From: Candidatus Cloacimonadota bacterium
Lineage (GTDB): Bacteria; Cloacimonadota; Cloacimonadia; JGIOTU-2
NCBI GenBank assembly: GCA_014382685.1
Contig: JACNJG010000090.1
Location: 1-6,477 of the forward strand
Length of the DNA stretch: 6,477 nucleotides
Direction of reading: 5' to 3'
Positions 1 through 5,878 of this stretch are shown one piece after another. Every line of letters begins with the position of its first letter. The first letter of the stretch is position 1. Made by a program: the position numbers and the translations under genes. The notes below the pieces were generated by a model. That model did no database searches. It had not been told where the DNA came from and saw only the letters and a list, made by a program, of their open reading frames with translations.

Positions 1-60
1 TCGCAAGGTTTTTTACACGCAATCTATAAATTATTGAGAATTTACTAACTTTTGTAACAT

Positions 61-88
61 TTGACATTTTTGTACCGATAAATCTATT
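61..88 (+). promoter_or_regulatory. Possible sigma-70-type promoter for the htrA-murJ-uvrC run
   Basis: A perfect TTGACA (61-66) is followed after 16 bases by TCTATT (83-88), which matches 4 of 6 positions of TATAAT. Transcription would start near 95 and leave a leader of about 65 bases before the htrA start. The surroundings are very AT-rich, so chance matches are likely and the -10 box is poor. It is the best candidate in the 159 bases before the first gene. The rest of that leader shows no other clear signal. Confidence 0.33.
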
Positions 89-150
89 TCTCAACATAAG
101 AATCTTCTAAAAAACTTGAACAAAATTTTACCCAATAAGCTACTTTGTAC

Positions 151-155
151 GGAGG
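151..155 (+). promoter_or_regulatory. Ribosome binding site that fixes the htrA start
   Basis: GGAGG lies four bases before the ATG at 160. The reading frame is also open from a TTG at 145, but using that codon would put this Shine-Dalgarno sequence inside the coding region, encoding Tyr-Gly-Gly. The ATG at 160 is therefore preferred. Confidence 0.85.
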
Positions 156-159
156 TTCA

Positions 160-1392
160 ATGGATTTGAAAAAGCTGTTTCTGCTGATAATCATACTCTT
201 GAGTATCAATTTTGCGATACTCAAGATCAATGATATTCATAAAGATGGATCATCCAGAAATGAGATGGTTGAAGTTTCTCAACCGCACGAACAAAACTAT
301 GCACTCCGGGATACCCTTGATTTCGGGGAAAGATCGCAGAAGAATGAGGATGTAACTCTCTCACGGCGAACGGGGATCACCAATGCAATAGAAAAAGTAA
401 AACCCGCTGTCGTAAGTGTAAATGTAATCCGAACCGAAATTGTGCAGACAAGTCCTTTCAATTCCTTCTTCTTTGATTTCTATAGAGGATTTTTACCTCG
501 TACCTATAAACGGGAAGTACAGAATCTTGGTTCAGGAGTCATTATCAGCGCTGACGGCTATGCCATAACAAACAGCCATGTTGTACAAAATGCCACAGAA
601 ATAAAAGTTTTCCTGTCCGACGGCAGAAGCTTTGAAGCCGAACTCATCGGCAGTGACGATGTAAATGATATAGCTGTGATCAAATTAAAGGATATCGGCA
701 CAAAGTTACCACATGCCTTTCTTGGAGATTCAGATAGCATTATCATAGGAGAATGGACAATTGCCCTTGGAAATCCATTTGGCTATCTTATTAAGGATTC
801 AGAACCTACAGTCACAGTCGGTGTGGTGTCTGCAATGAACAGAAATTTCCGAAGTAATGAAGACCGAATTTATAAAAAAATGATCCAGACAGACGCTGCG
901 ATCAATCCTGGCAACAGCGGCGGACCCCTTGTAAATATTAACGGAGAGATCATCGGAATAAATACCTTCATTTTCTCGAAGAGTGGAGGTAGTCTTGGAA
1001 TGGGCTTTGCGATCCCATCAAACAGAGTTAAAAATATTGTGCAGGAGATCATAAAGTACGGAGGTATAAGACCAATCTGGTTCGGCTTCAAGGTGCAGGA
1101 TATTACGCCTTCTCTTGCAAGCAGTTTGGGTCTCGATTCATCAGATGGGGTTATTGTTTCGTATATCGATGAAGACGGTCCAGCTGATGATGCCGGTCTT
1201 AAAAGAGGGGATATAATCATAACTATTGACGGACAAATAATAAAAATTGTCAATGATGCAGAAATTGCAGTATCGGATATTAGAATCGGTGAGATATTAG
1301 AAATTGAGATAATTCGAGATGGTAAAGAAATGACAAAAGAGCTCACACCGCAAGAATATCAAGACAAGAAAGGCACTTTTTTTAAATTGTAA
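160..1392 (+). CDS. htrA: HtrA/Deg-family periplasmic serine endoprotease, membrane-anchored, one PDZ domain
   Basis: The product (410 aa) belongs to the HtrA family, which degrades or refolds damaged envelope proteins. An N-terminal hydrophobic segment (about residues 6-20) after MDLKK looks like a signal anchor or signal peptide. The trypsin-like domain spans about 72-300. The catalytic triad is visible: His140 in TNSHVV, Asp170 in DVNDIAVIKL and Ser253 in the GNSGGP motif. The Phe-rich stretch around 100-112 followed by REVQNLGSG matches the LA-loop region of the family. A single PDZ domain follows (about 305-390, with the DGPADDAGLKRGDII motif). DegP and DegQ carry two PDZ domains, so the architecture is closer to DegS or to Gram-positive and cyanobacterial HtrA. 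The gene opens a run with murJ 6 bases downstream. The family call is firm; the subtype and the physiological substrates are not determined. Confidence 0.95.
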   Translation: MDLKKLFLLIIILLSINFAILKINDIHKDGSSRNEMVEVSQPHEQNYALRDTLDFGERSQKNEDVTLSRRTGITNAIEKVKPAVVSVNVIRTEIVQTSPFNSFFFDFYRGFLPRTYKREVQNLGSGVIISADGYAITNSHVVQNATEIKVFLSDGRSFEAELIGSDDVNDIAVIKLKDIGTKLPHAFLGDSDSIIIGEWTIALGNPFGYLIKDSEPTVTVGVVSAMNRNFRSNEDRIYKKMIQTDAAINPGNSGGPLVNINGEIIGINTFIFSKSGGSLGMGFAIPSNRVKNIVQEIIKYGGIRPIWFGFKVQDITPSLASSLGLDSSDGVIVSYIDEDGPADDAGLKRGDIIITIDGQIIKIVNDAEIAVSDIRIGEILEIEIIRDGKEMTKELTPQEYQDKKGTFFKL

Positions 1393-1398
1393 GAAAGT

Positions 1399-2967
1399 AT
1401 GAGCAGAAGTAAAGAGAACCTCACGCAAGACGTGGGAAAGATTTCCAGCGGAACATTTCTCAGCAGAATTTCTGGGCTGATCCGGGATATTTTTCTCACA
1501 CACTTTCTCGGTGTGACAGCCATAGCAGACAGCTTCGGAGTGGCTTTTGTTATTCCAAATATGCTTCGGGGTTTATTTGGGGAAGGTTCTCTCGCTGCTG
1601 CATTTATCCCAACCTATACAGAAATAAAAGAGACACGCTCAAAAGAAGAAGCTATCGCCTTTGTAGCGAATCTCCTGTCTATTTTAATACTTATTCTCGT
1701 AGGATTGGTACTTCTTGGATTGCTGTTAGCACCATATATTATTCGGATCATGGCGCCGGGCTTTAGCGTTGAAGTTCAAGAGCTGACTATCCATCTTACG
1801 AGAGTTCTCTTTCCTTATCTCTTTTTGATCGGGCTCACATCAAGCATCATTGCGATTCTCAATGCGCACAAGATATTTTTCTTCCCCTCACTTTCTCCTT
1901 TAATGCTGAATCTCGGCATTATTCTGCCTATACTTTTTGTTTCATTTTTCACTCCTACAAATATTATATATCGAGCGTATCTCTTTTCCGGAGGTGTTAT
2001 TCTCGGCGGTGTGTTTCAGCTTTTTGTAAATGTCCATCTTCTCAAAACGATTGGCTATACTTTTAGGTTTAAAATAAATCTTAAACAGAAGGAATTAAAG
2101 GGAGTCTGGAACAGAATGATACCCGGCGTAATAAGTCTTGGTATTCGTGAGGTGAACGTTGTGGTGGATACTTTGCTTGCATCCCTTCTTATCACGGGAA
2201 GTGTTGCGGCATTGCAGTATGGGAACCGACTTATGCAGCTTCCTCTTGGAGTTTTCGGAGTTGCTATAGGCGCCGCACTTCTGCCTATGTTTTCCCGTCA
2301 GACTGCTCATAAAAAGCCGAACGAACTCATCCAATCCATTCAGGAAGCATTCCGGATGATCATGATAATAATGATGCCTATCATCGTACTAATAATTGTG
2401 GTTGGCAAAGATGCGATCTCGCTTGTGTATCTGCATGGCGCCTTTGACCAAAAAGCACTTATCATGACCTATTCCGCTCTTGCATTTTATTCGATCGGAT
2501 TGATCTCGCACAGTTCGGTGAAGATTTTTGCATCCGCTTTTTTTGCTTTGAAAAACACAAAAACCCCGATGATCATCGCAGGGATCGCTGTAGTGTGTAA
2601 TATTATTCTCAATCTCATCTTAATGCGTTTGCTTCAGCTCAGAGGACTTGCCCTGGCAACTTCTATTGCTGCGACACTGCAGGCAACCATTCTCTTTTTC
2701 ACTCTTCAGGTTAAGATCGGGCGCATCTCTTTCAGGAAGATCAGCATTACATTTCTTAAGGTTGTAGTGCTGTCGGCAATTGTCGGCTTGGTTGCTTATT
2801 ATTTGAATATACTTTCGTTGCAATATTTTGCTGCTATTAGGATTTATATTCTTATAAAACTACTCATCATATTTGTTGTGAGCTTTATAATCTACATGTA
2901 TGGATTAAAGCTGCTCAAAGTTACTGATCTGCAGAAAATCAAACAATCTATCTTTAAGAAAAAATAA
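1399..2967 (+). CDS. murJ: Lipid II flippase MurJ (MviN family)
   Basis: The product (522 aa) is a polytopic membrane protein of the MurJ/MviN branch of the MOP exporter superfamily, which moves lipid-linked peptidoglycan precursor (lipid II) to the outer face of the inner membrane. Many hydrophobic segments run through its whole length, in line with the 14 helices of the family. The N-terminal signature is intact: SRISGLIRD (21-30), ADSFGVAFVIPNMLRGLFGEG (43-63) and the following AAFIPTY. Arg23, Arg29, Asp44 and Arg57 align with E. coli Arg18, Arg24, Asp39 and Arg52, and Arg277 in YGNRLMQLPLGVFGVAIG aligns with Arg270. These residues are essential in E. coli. The ATG lies 6 bases after the htrA stop with only a weak purine-rich ribosome site, which suggests translational coupling. 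Length is normal and the gene is complete. Confidence 0.95.
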   Translation: MSRSKENLTQDVGKISSGTFLSRISGLIRDIFLTHFLGVTAIADSFGVAFVIPNMLRGLFGEGSLAAAFIPTYTEIKETRSKEEAIAFVANLLSILILILVGLVLLGLLLAPYIIRIMAPGFSVEVQELTIHLTRVLFPYLFLIGLTSSIIAILNAHKIFFFPSLSPLMLNLGIILPILFVSFFTPTNIIYRAYLFSGGVILGGVFQLFVNVHLLKTIGYTFRFKINLKQKELKGVWNRMIPGVISLGIREVNVVVDTLLASLLITGSVAALQYGNRLMQLPLGVFGVAIGAALLPMFSRQTAHKKPNELIQSIQEAFRMIMIIMMPIIVLIIVVGKDAISLVYLHGAFDQKALIMTYSALAFYSIGLISHSSVKIFASAFFALKNTKTPMIIAGIAVVCNIILNLILMRLLQLRGLALATSIAATLQATILFFTLQVKIGRISFRKISITFLKVVVLSAIVGLVAYYLNILSLQYFAAIRIYILIKLLIIFVVSFIIYMYGLKLLKVTDLQKIKQSIFKKK

Positions 2968-4788
2968 ATGAAACCGACGATTCAGGAAAAACTTAAGCTG
3001 ATCCCTCATAATCCAGGTGTGTATTTGATGAAAAGTCAAAAAGGCACGATCATTTATGTGGGCAAAGCAAAGGATCTTAAAAAAAGGGTTTCATCTTATT
3101 TTAACAGAAAAAGTTTTGACCTGCCCCGTACAGAAGTGCTGGTGAGCAGAATTGCCGATCTTGATTATATCGTAACCCGCAGTGAACTCGATGCACTCAT
3201 TCTCGAAGATACGCTCATCAAAAAGCACCGTCCTAAATTCAATATTTCATTAAAGGATGATAAGCGCTATCCATATCTGAAAGTCACCATAAAAGAAGCG
3301 TTCCCGCGTGTAATTGTAACAAGAACTCTTGCTCGTGACGGCTCAAAATATTTCGGTCCTTATACAGAATCTCATTCAGTTCGTAATACGCTGATACTTC
3401 TTGAGAAAATTTTCAAATTAAGGACATGTAACAAATTCATTCCGAAAGAAGTAAAAAAGGATGGAAAAGAGGATCGTGCATGCCTGAACTTTCAGATCAA
3501 TAAATGTGATGCTCCCTGTATCGGAAATATCTCTTATGAAGAATATCGTGAGAGGATCGATCAGGTGATACTGTTCTTAAAGGGGAAAACAGATACTATA
3601 ATTTCTCAGTTAAGATCACAAATGGAGAGAGCATCCGAAAGCCGGCAATACGAAAAGGCATCTCAGTACCGCGACCGGATTCTGGGAATCACTCATGTGA
3701 CGAGGAAGCAGATCATGAACAATCGATCCCTTGCGGATGTCGATGTGATCGGGATAGCACGATATGAAGCGGAGTGCTGCAGTGTGATCTTAAAAATCCG
3801 TGATGGGAAGCTCATAAAAAAGGAGCACTATTTTCTTGAAAATACGCAGCAGGAAACTCCGGCTCTCATTCTCTCGCGCTTTATCACACACTATTATAAT
3901 TATCGAGAAGATATTCCCCCGATACTTATGATGCAGCAGGAGCCGGAAGACAGTGTGCTTATTCAGGAATTATTGAAATCCAAAATTTTCATTCCCCAGC
4001 GAGGTGATAAGAAAAAACTCGTGGACATGGCAAAGCATAATGCCTTTTTGCTCGTCGAAGAAAAAAAGCTGGCTCATATAAAATCCTCGCAGAGGACTGT
4101 TTTTGCAGTAAAGGAACTCAAAGAGAAGCTTCATCTTGATAGACTTCCAAGAAAGATCGCTGCGTTTGATGTGTCCAATCTTTTTGGGAAAGAAGCAGTT
4201 GCATCGATGGTGTTCTTTTTTAACGGGAAACCCAAAAAGAGCCAGTATCGCAGGTTCAAGATAAAAATGGTGCCAGGTATCGATGATTATAAAATGATGA
4301 ATGAAGCAGTAACGAGATACCTGAGCCATATTGATGATAAGAATGTTGAACAGCCGGATTTGATCCTCATAGATGGAGGGAAAGGACAGCTTTCTGCTGC
4401 TATGAAAGCATTGGAGAAAACAACATTTTCAATTTCGCTTTTTTCCCTTGCAAAGCGGTTAGAAGAGGTATTTGAACCTGGTAAAAAAGAGCCGATAATT
4501 ATTCCTAAAACTTCCTATGCTCTCAAGTTGCTTCAGCAGATCCGAGATGAAGCACATCGTTTTGCTATTACGTATCATAAAAAATTGCGTGATAAAAAGA
4601 CGCATTATTCGGAATTAGATAAAATCGATGGTATTGGAGAAAAGAGGAAGATGCTTCTTCTTTCTTATTTCGGCTCGGTTCAAAAAATAAGGGAAGCAAC
4701 TGTGGAAGAGCTTTGTTTAGTGCCGGGAATCAGTAAAAAAATTGCAAAGAAAATCATGGACTCATTACAAATAATTTCAACGCAATAA
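2968..4788 (+). CDS. uvrC: UvrABC excinuclease subunit C (UvrC)
   Basis: The product (606 aa, normal length) is the nuclease of nucleotide excision repair; it cuts damaged DNA on both sides of the lesion after UvrA and UvrB load. The GIY-YIG domain (about 14-92) makes the 3' cut and shows GVYLM (Tyr19), IYVGKAKDLKKR (Tyr30, Arg40) and Glu80. Cysteines 154, 172, 180 and 184 match the [4Fe-4S] ligand pattern known in E. coli UvrC. A UVR motif for UvrB contact sits near 207-242. The RNase H-like domain for the 5' cut has Asp401 (AFDVSN), Asp440 (DDYKMM), Asp469 (LIDGGKGQL) and His530 (DEAHRFA). Two helix-hairpin-helix motifs (about 548-600, DGIGEKR and VPGISKK) close the protein. The start codon directly abuts the murJ stop (TAAATG), so the two are probably translationally coupled. 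All key residues are present. Confidence 0.97.
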   Translation: MKPTIQEKLKLIPHNPGVYLMKSQKGTIIYVGKAKDLKKRVSSYFNRKSFDLPRTEVLVSRIADLDYIVTRSELDALILEDTLIKKHRPKFNISLKDDKRYPYLKVTIKEAFPRVIVTRTLARDGSKYFGPYTESHSVRNTLILLEKIFKLRTCNKFIPKEVKKDGKEDRACLNFQINKCDAPCIGNISYEEYRERIDQVILFLKGKTDTIISQLRSQMERASESRQYEKASQYRDRILGITHVTRKQIMNNRSLADVDVIGIARYEAECCSVILKIRDGKLIKKEHYFLENTQQETPALILSRFITHYYNYREDIPPILMMQQEPEDSVLIQELLKSKIFIPQRGDKKKLVDMAKHNAFLLVEEKKLAHIKSSQRTVFAVKELKEKLHLDRLPRKIAAFDVSNLFGKEAVASMVFFFNGKPKKSQYRRFKIKMVPGIDDYKMMNEAVTRYLSHIDDKNVEQPDLILIDGGKGQLSAAMKALEKTTFSISLFSLAKRLEEVFEPGKKEPIIIPKTSYALKLLQQIRDEAHRFAITYHKKLRDKKTHYSELDKIDGIGEKRKMLLLSYFGSVQKIREATVEELCLVPGISKKIAKKIMDSLQIISTQ

Positions 4789-4795
4789 ACTTGTT

Positions 4796-4824
4796 TTGAC
4801 TGTATTTTCCCATCTGTTTACAAA
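4796..4824 (+). promoter_or_regulatory. Possible promoter reading into the tandem stem-loops
   Basis: TTGACT (4796-4801, 5 of 6 matches) and TACAAA (4819-4824, 4 of 6 matches) are separated by 17 bases, just after the uvrC stop. A transcript would start near 4831, at the base of the first stem-loop. The match is modest and the region is AT-rich, so this is only a candidate. Confidence 0.2.
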
Positions 4825-4836
4825 ATATGTGAAATG

Positions 4837-4882
4837 GGTTGGACTGGACTTGAGAGACGAAGTCCTCGAGTTCAGAACAACC
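4837..4882 (+). repeat. Stem-loop A of a tandem pair of related stem-loops
   Basis: The outer stem is GGTTG (4837-4841) with CAACC (4878-4882). A symmetric 4/4 internal loop follows, then a nine-pair inner stem, GGACTTGAG (4846-4854) with CTCGAGTTC (4865-4873), around a ten-base loop. Two inner pairs are G-U in a + strand RNA and would be A-C mismatches in a - strand RNA. A competing helix GGACTT/AAGTCC (4846-4851, 4860-4865) is possible. The layout and the opening GTTGGACT recur in stem-loop B. It may be a structured 3' region of the uvrC message, part of a small RNA or a dispersed palindromic repeat; the sequence does not decide. Confidence 0.5.
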
Positions 4883-4932
4883 AAAAAAATAAGTTGGACT
4901 TGACTCGCAACAAAGTGTGAGTTGAAAACAAC
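4883..4932 (-). terminator. Possible intrinsic terminator for the - strand genes
   Basis: Read on the - strand, stem-loop B is followed directly by TTATTTTTTT (4892 to 4883), as a U-tract would be. This would end transcription coming from the gene at 5086-5769. The stem is poor on this strand because three inner positions become A-C mismatches, so the call is weak. Confidence 0.25.
4893..4932 (+). repeat. Stem-loop B of a tandem pair of related stem-loops
   Basis: The outer stem is GTTG (4893-4896) with CAAC (4929-4932). A symmetric 3/3 internal loop leads to a nine-position inner stem, TTGACTCGC (4900-4908) with GTGAGTTGA (4917-4925), around an eight-base loop. Three inner pairs are G-U in + strand RNA. 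It shares GTTGGACT and the terminal ACAAC with stem-loop A, but the inner stem sequence differs while pairing is kept. This is what diverged copies of a structure-constrained element look like. Confidence 0.5.
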
Positions 4933-4957
4933 ACATAAGTGACGCATTCTGAACTCC

Positions 4958-4975
4958 ATCCCGATATATCGGGAT
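4958..4975. repeat. Perfect 18-base palindrome
   Basis: ATCCCGATATATCGGGAT is its own reverse complement. As RNA it would form a seven-pair stem with a TATA loop. On the + strand it is followed by the weakly U-containing ATTTAAC, so it could act as a modest terminator for uvrC. Palindromes of the TCCCGA...TCGGGA type are, from memory, frequent between genes in some FCB-group genomes, but copy number cannot be judged from this window. Confidence 0.6.
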
Positions 4976-4977
4976 AT

Positions 4978-5085
4978 TTAACAGGGTAAACTATAAATTA
5001 CCAGATTGACTTTTATAGGCTTTCCAATCTGAAAGTTCCAAATCCCGTCTGCGTTTCTGTCAGGTGAAGCGGTGGTGAGACAGCC
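4978..5085 (-). pseudogene. Possible remnant of the 3' end of a lost gene
   Basis: Directly after the stop of the SH3-domain gene, and in the same frame on the - strand, 35 codons stay open to a TAA at 4980-4978. The translation contains DRNADGIWNFQIGKP followed by IKVNLVIYSLPC, an alternating pattern that looks like real beta-strand protein. There is no start codon or ribosome site of its own. It could be the tail of a former chromosomal gene cut off when the accessory DNA arrived, or former readthrough sequence of the SH3-domain gene. A 35-codon stretch can also be open by chance, so this is tentative. Confidence 0.3.
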
Positions 5086-5769
5086 TTATTTTATCTTTAT
5101 AACAAAGCAGCCCAATAAAGATTCAACTTTAAATTCTATTTTCCTATACCCAATATATTCTGTTTTATTTGGATTAAGACCTCTGTTTAGTTTATCGGAT
5201 GCTTCTAATGTTGTTTTTTCAAACCAATCAGCACTTATCCCAGGAACTGTATCATTAAGGAAAATAATTGATATTGCTGTTCTTTGGGTAGCTAAATAAT
5301 CACTCTGTGAAAGAAAAACAATTAATGTAGCTTCAGTAATATTACTTTTAGTGCCTATTAACTCAATTTGTACACCATTATCGGAAGTTTGACCAATATA
5401 TCTTGGGGTGCCATCTAATAATGGATTATATTCAATCAAAAATGTATCTGAAAGTCTTCTCATGATTTTATCATATTGCATACATACTATCAATTTATTA
5501 GAGAATAATAAGGGGGCATATACATAACCTATTGCATTTTTTTCATCTCTATTTGTTTCGTTAACTTTGAAAATTGCATACCAATTATTTTTTAAAAAAT
5601 CAACTTTTACACATTCATTTGTTTTAAGCATTCCTATTTTATCTGATGATGTACTTCTTGCTGCTCTAATGTTTACATTGCCATGTGTATATTTTAGAGA
5701 ACCCAACCCAAAAGAATTAATTGTAAAAAGTGTAAATACAACCCAAACAATAAATAAAACCTTTTTCAT
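5086..5769 (-). CDS. Exported protein with a bacterial SH3-like domain, function unknown
   Basis: The product (227 aa) starts MKKVLFIVWVVFTLFTINSFG, a clear signal peptide or N-terminal anchor, so it should act outside the cytoplasm. Residues about 25-90 resemble a bacterial SH3 domain: the NVNIRAARSTSSDKIGML segment, then VKVDFLKNNWYAIF and a GYVYAP ending. Such domains in other proteins often bind cell-wall peptides. The C-terminal part (about 120-227, from TPRYIGQTSDNGVQIELIG on) is not one I can name. The ATG at 5769 is chosen because it follows GGAGGA; the frame is open further upstream to 5802 but those ATGs lack such a site. The gene is visibly more AT-rich than the operon on the left and begins 53 bases after an attC cut point, so it may be the next gene of the cassette array. 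No attC follows it. The SH3 call is fairly sure; the role is unknown. Confidence 0.8.
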   Translation of the reverse strand: MKKVLFIVWVVFTLFTINSFGLGSLKYTHGNVNIRAARSTSSDKIGMLKTNECVKVDFLKNNWYAIFKVNETNRDEKNAIGYVYAPLLFSNKLIVCMQYDKIMRRLSDTFLIEYNPLLDGTPRYIGQTSDNGVQIELIGTKSNITEATLIVFLSQSDYLATQRTAISIIFLNDTVPGISADWFEKTTLEASDKLNRGLNPNKTEYIGYRKIEFKVESLLGCFVIKIK

Positions 5770-5773
5770 TTTT

Positions 5774-5779
5774 TCCTCC
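5774..5779 (-). promoter_or_regulatory. Ribosome binding site that fixes the SH3-domain gene start
   Basis: GGAGGA on the - strand (5779 to 5774) sits four bases before the ATG at 5769. It overlaps the in-frame codons of the longer reading and so argues against the upstream ATGs at 5802 and 5781. Confidence 0.8.
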
Positions 5780-5816
5780 ATTTTTTTTGGTTTATTCTTC
5801 AAATTTTAAAATCGCG

Positions 5817-5878
5817 GTCTAACGGTGCGGCCCAGTGGCCGAGCGGTAGCGTGGTCCAACTGAAGCCGCTGGTTAGCC
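5817..5878 (-). other. attC: Integron attC recombination site
   Basis: Read on the - strand the 62-base site begins with R'' GGCTAAC (5878-5872) and ends with R' GTTAGAC (5823-5817). R' fits the consensus GTTRRRY fully; R'' fits RYYYAAC at six of seven positions. Between them an imperfect hairpin can form: GCGGC pairs with GCCGC, then CAGT with ACTG and GG with CC, interrupted by an unequal internal loop and unpaired bases. Such extra-helical bases are a known mark of attC sites, which integron integrases recognise as folded single strands. The integrase would cut between G5823 and T5822 on this strand. The site lies right after one gene and before the next gene of the same orientation, as expected in a cassette array. 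Confidence 0.85.

Noticed and set aside
145..159. TTG at 145 as the htrA start
   Set aside because: It would translate the GGAGG ribosome site that precedes ATG 160 and adds five residues with no family support.
870..1346. Long open frame on the - strand inside htrA
   Set aside because: It is antisense to the catalytic Ser and PDZ region of an intact conserved gene, and its translation shows no recognisable protein features.
4809..4838. CCCAT...ATGGG as a uvrC terminator
   Set aside because: The stem has only five pairs around a loop of about 20 bases, and no U-tract follows on the + strand.
4838..4899. GTTGGAC copies (4838, 4893) as integron core boxes
   Set aside because: They fit the seven-base consensus, but no partner core box lies at attC spacing in either orientation. 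They belong to the two tandem stem-loops.
4976..4982. GTTAAAT on the - strand as an R' box of an attC for the SH3-domain gene
   Set aside because: It fits GTTRRRY, but no RYYYAAC box lies between it and the gene's stop, and the bases between do not fold into an attC-like hairpin.
5567..5809. Small + strand open frames overlapping the SH3-domain gene (also 5072-5299)
   Set aside because: They lie antisense to a gene with a signal peptide, SH3 motif and ribosome site, and have no ribosome sites of note.
5831..5856. Stretch resembling the 5' part of a class II tRNA (GTGGCCGAGCGGTA)
   Set aside because: There is no matching acceptor stem, anticodon arm or T arm with GGTTCRAATCC, and the stretch is fully explained as the inner hairpin of the attC site.
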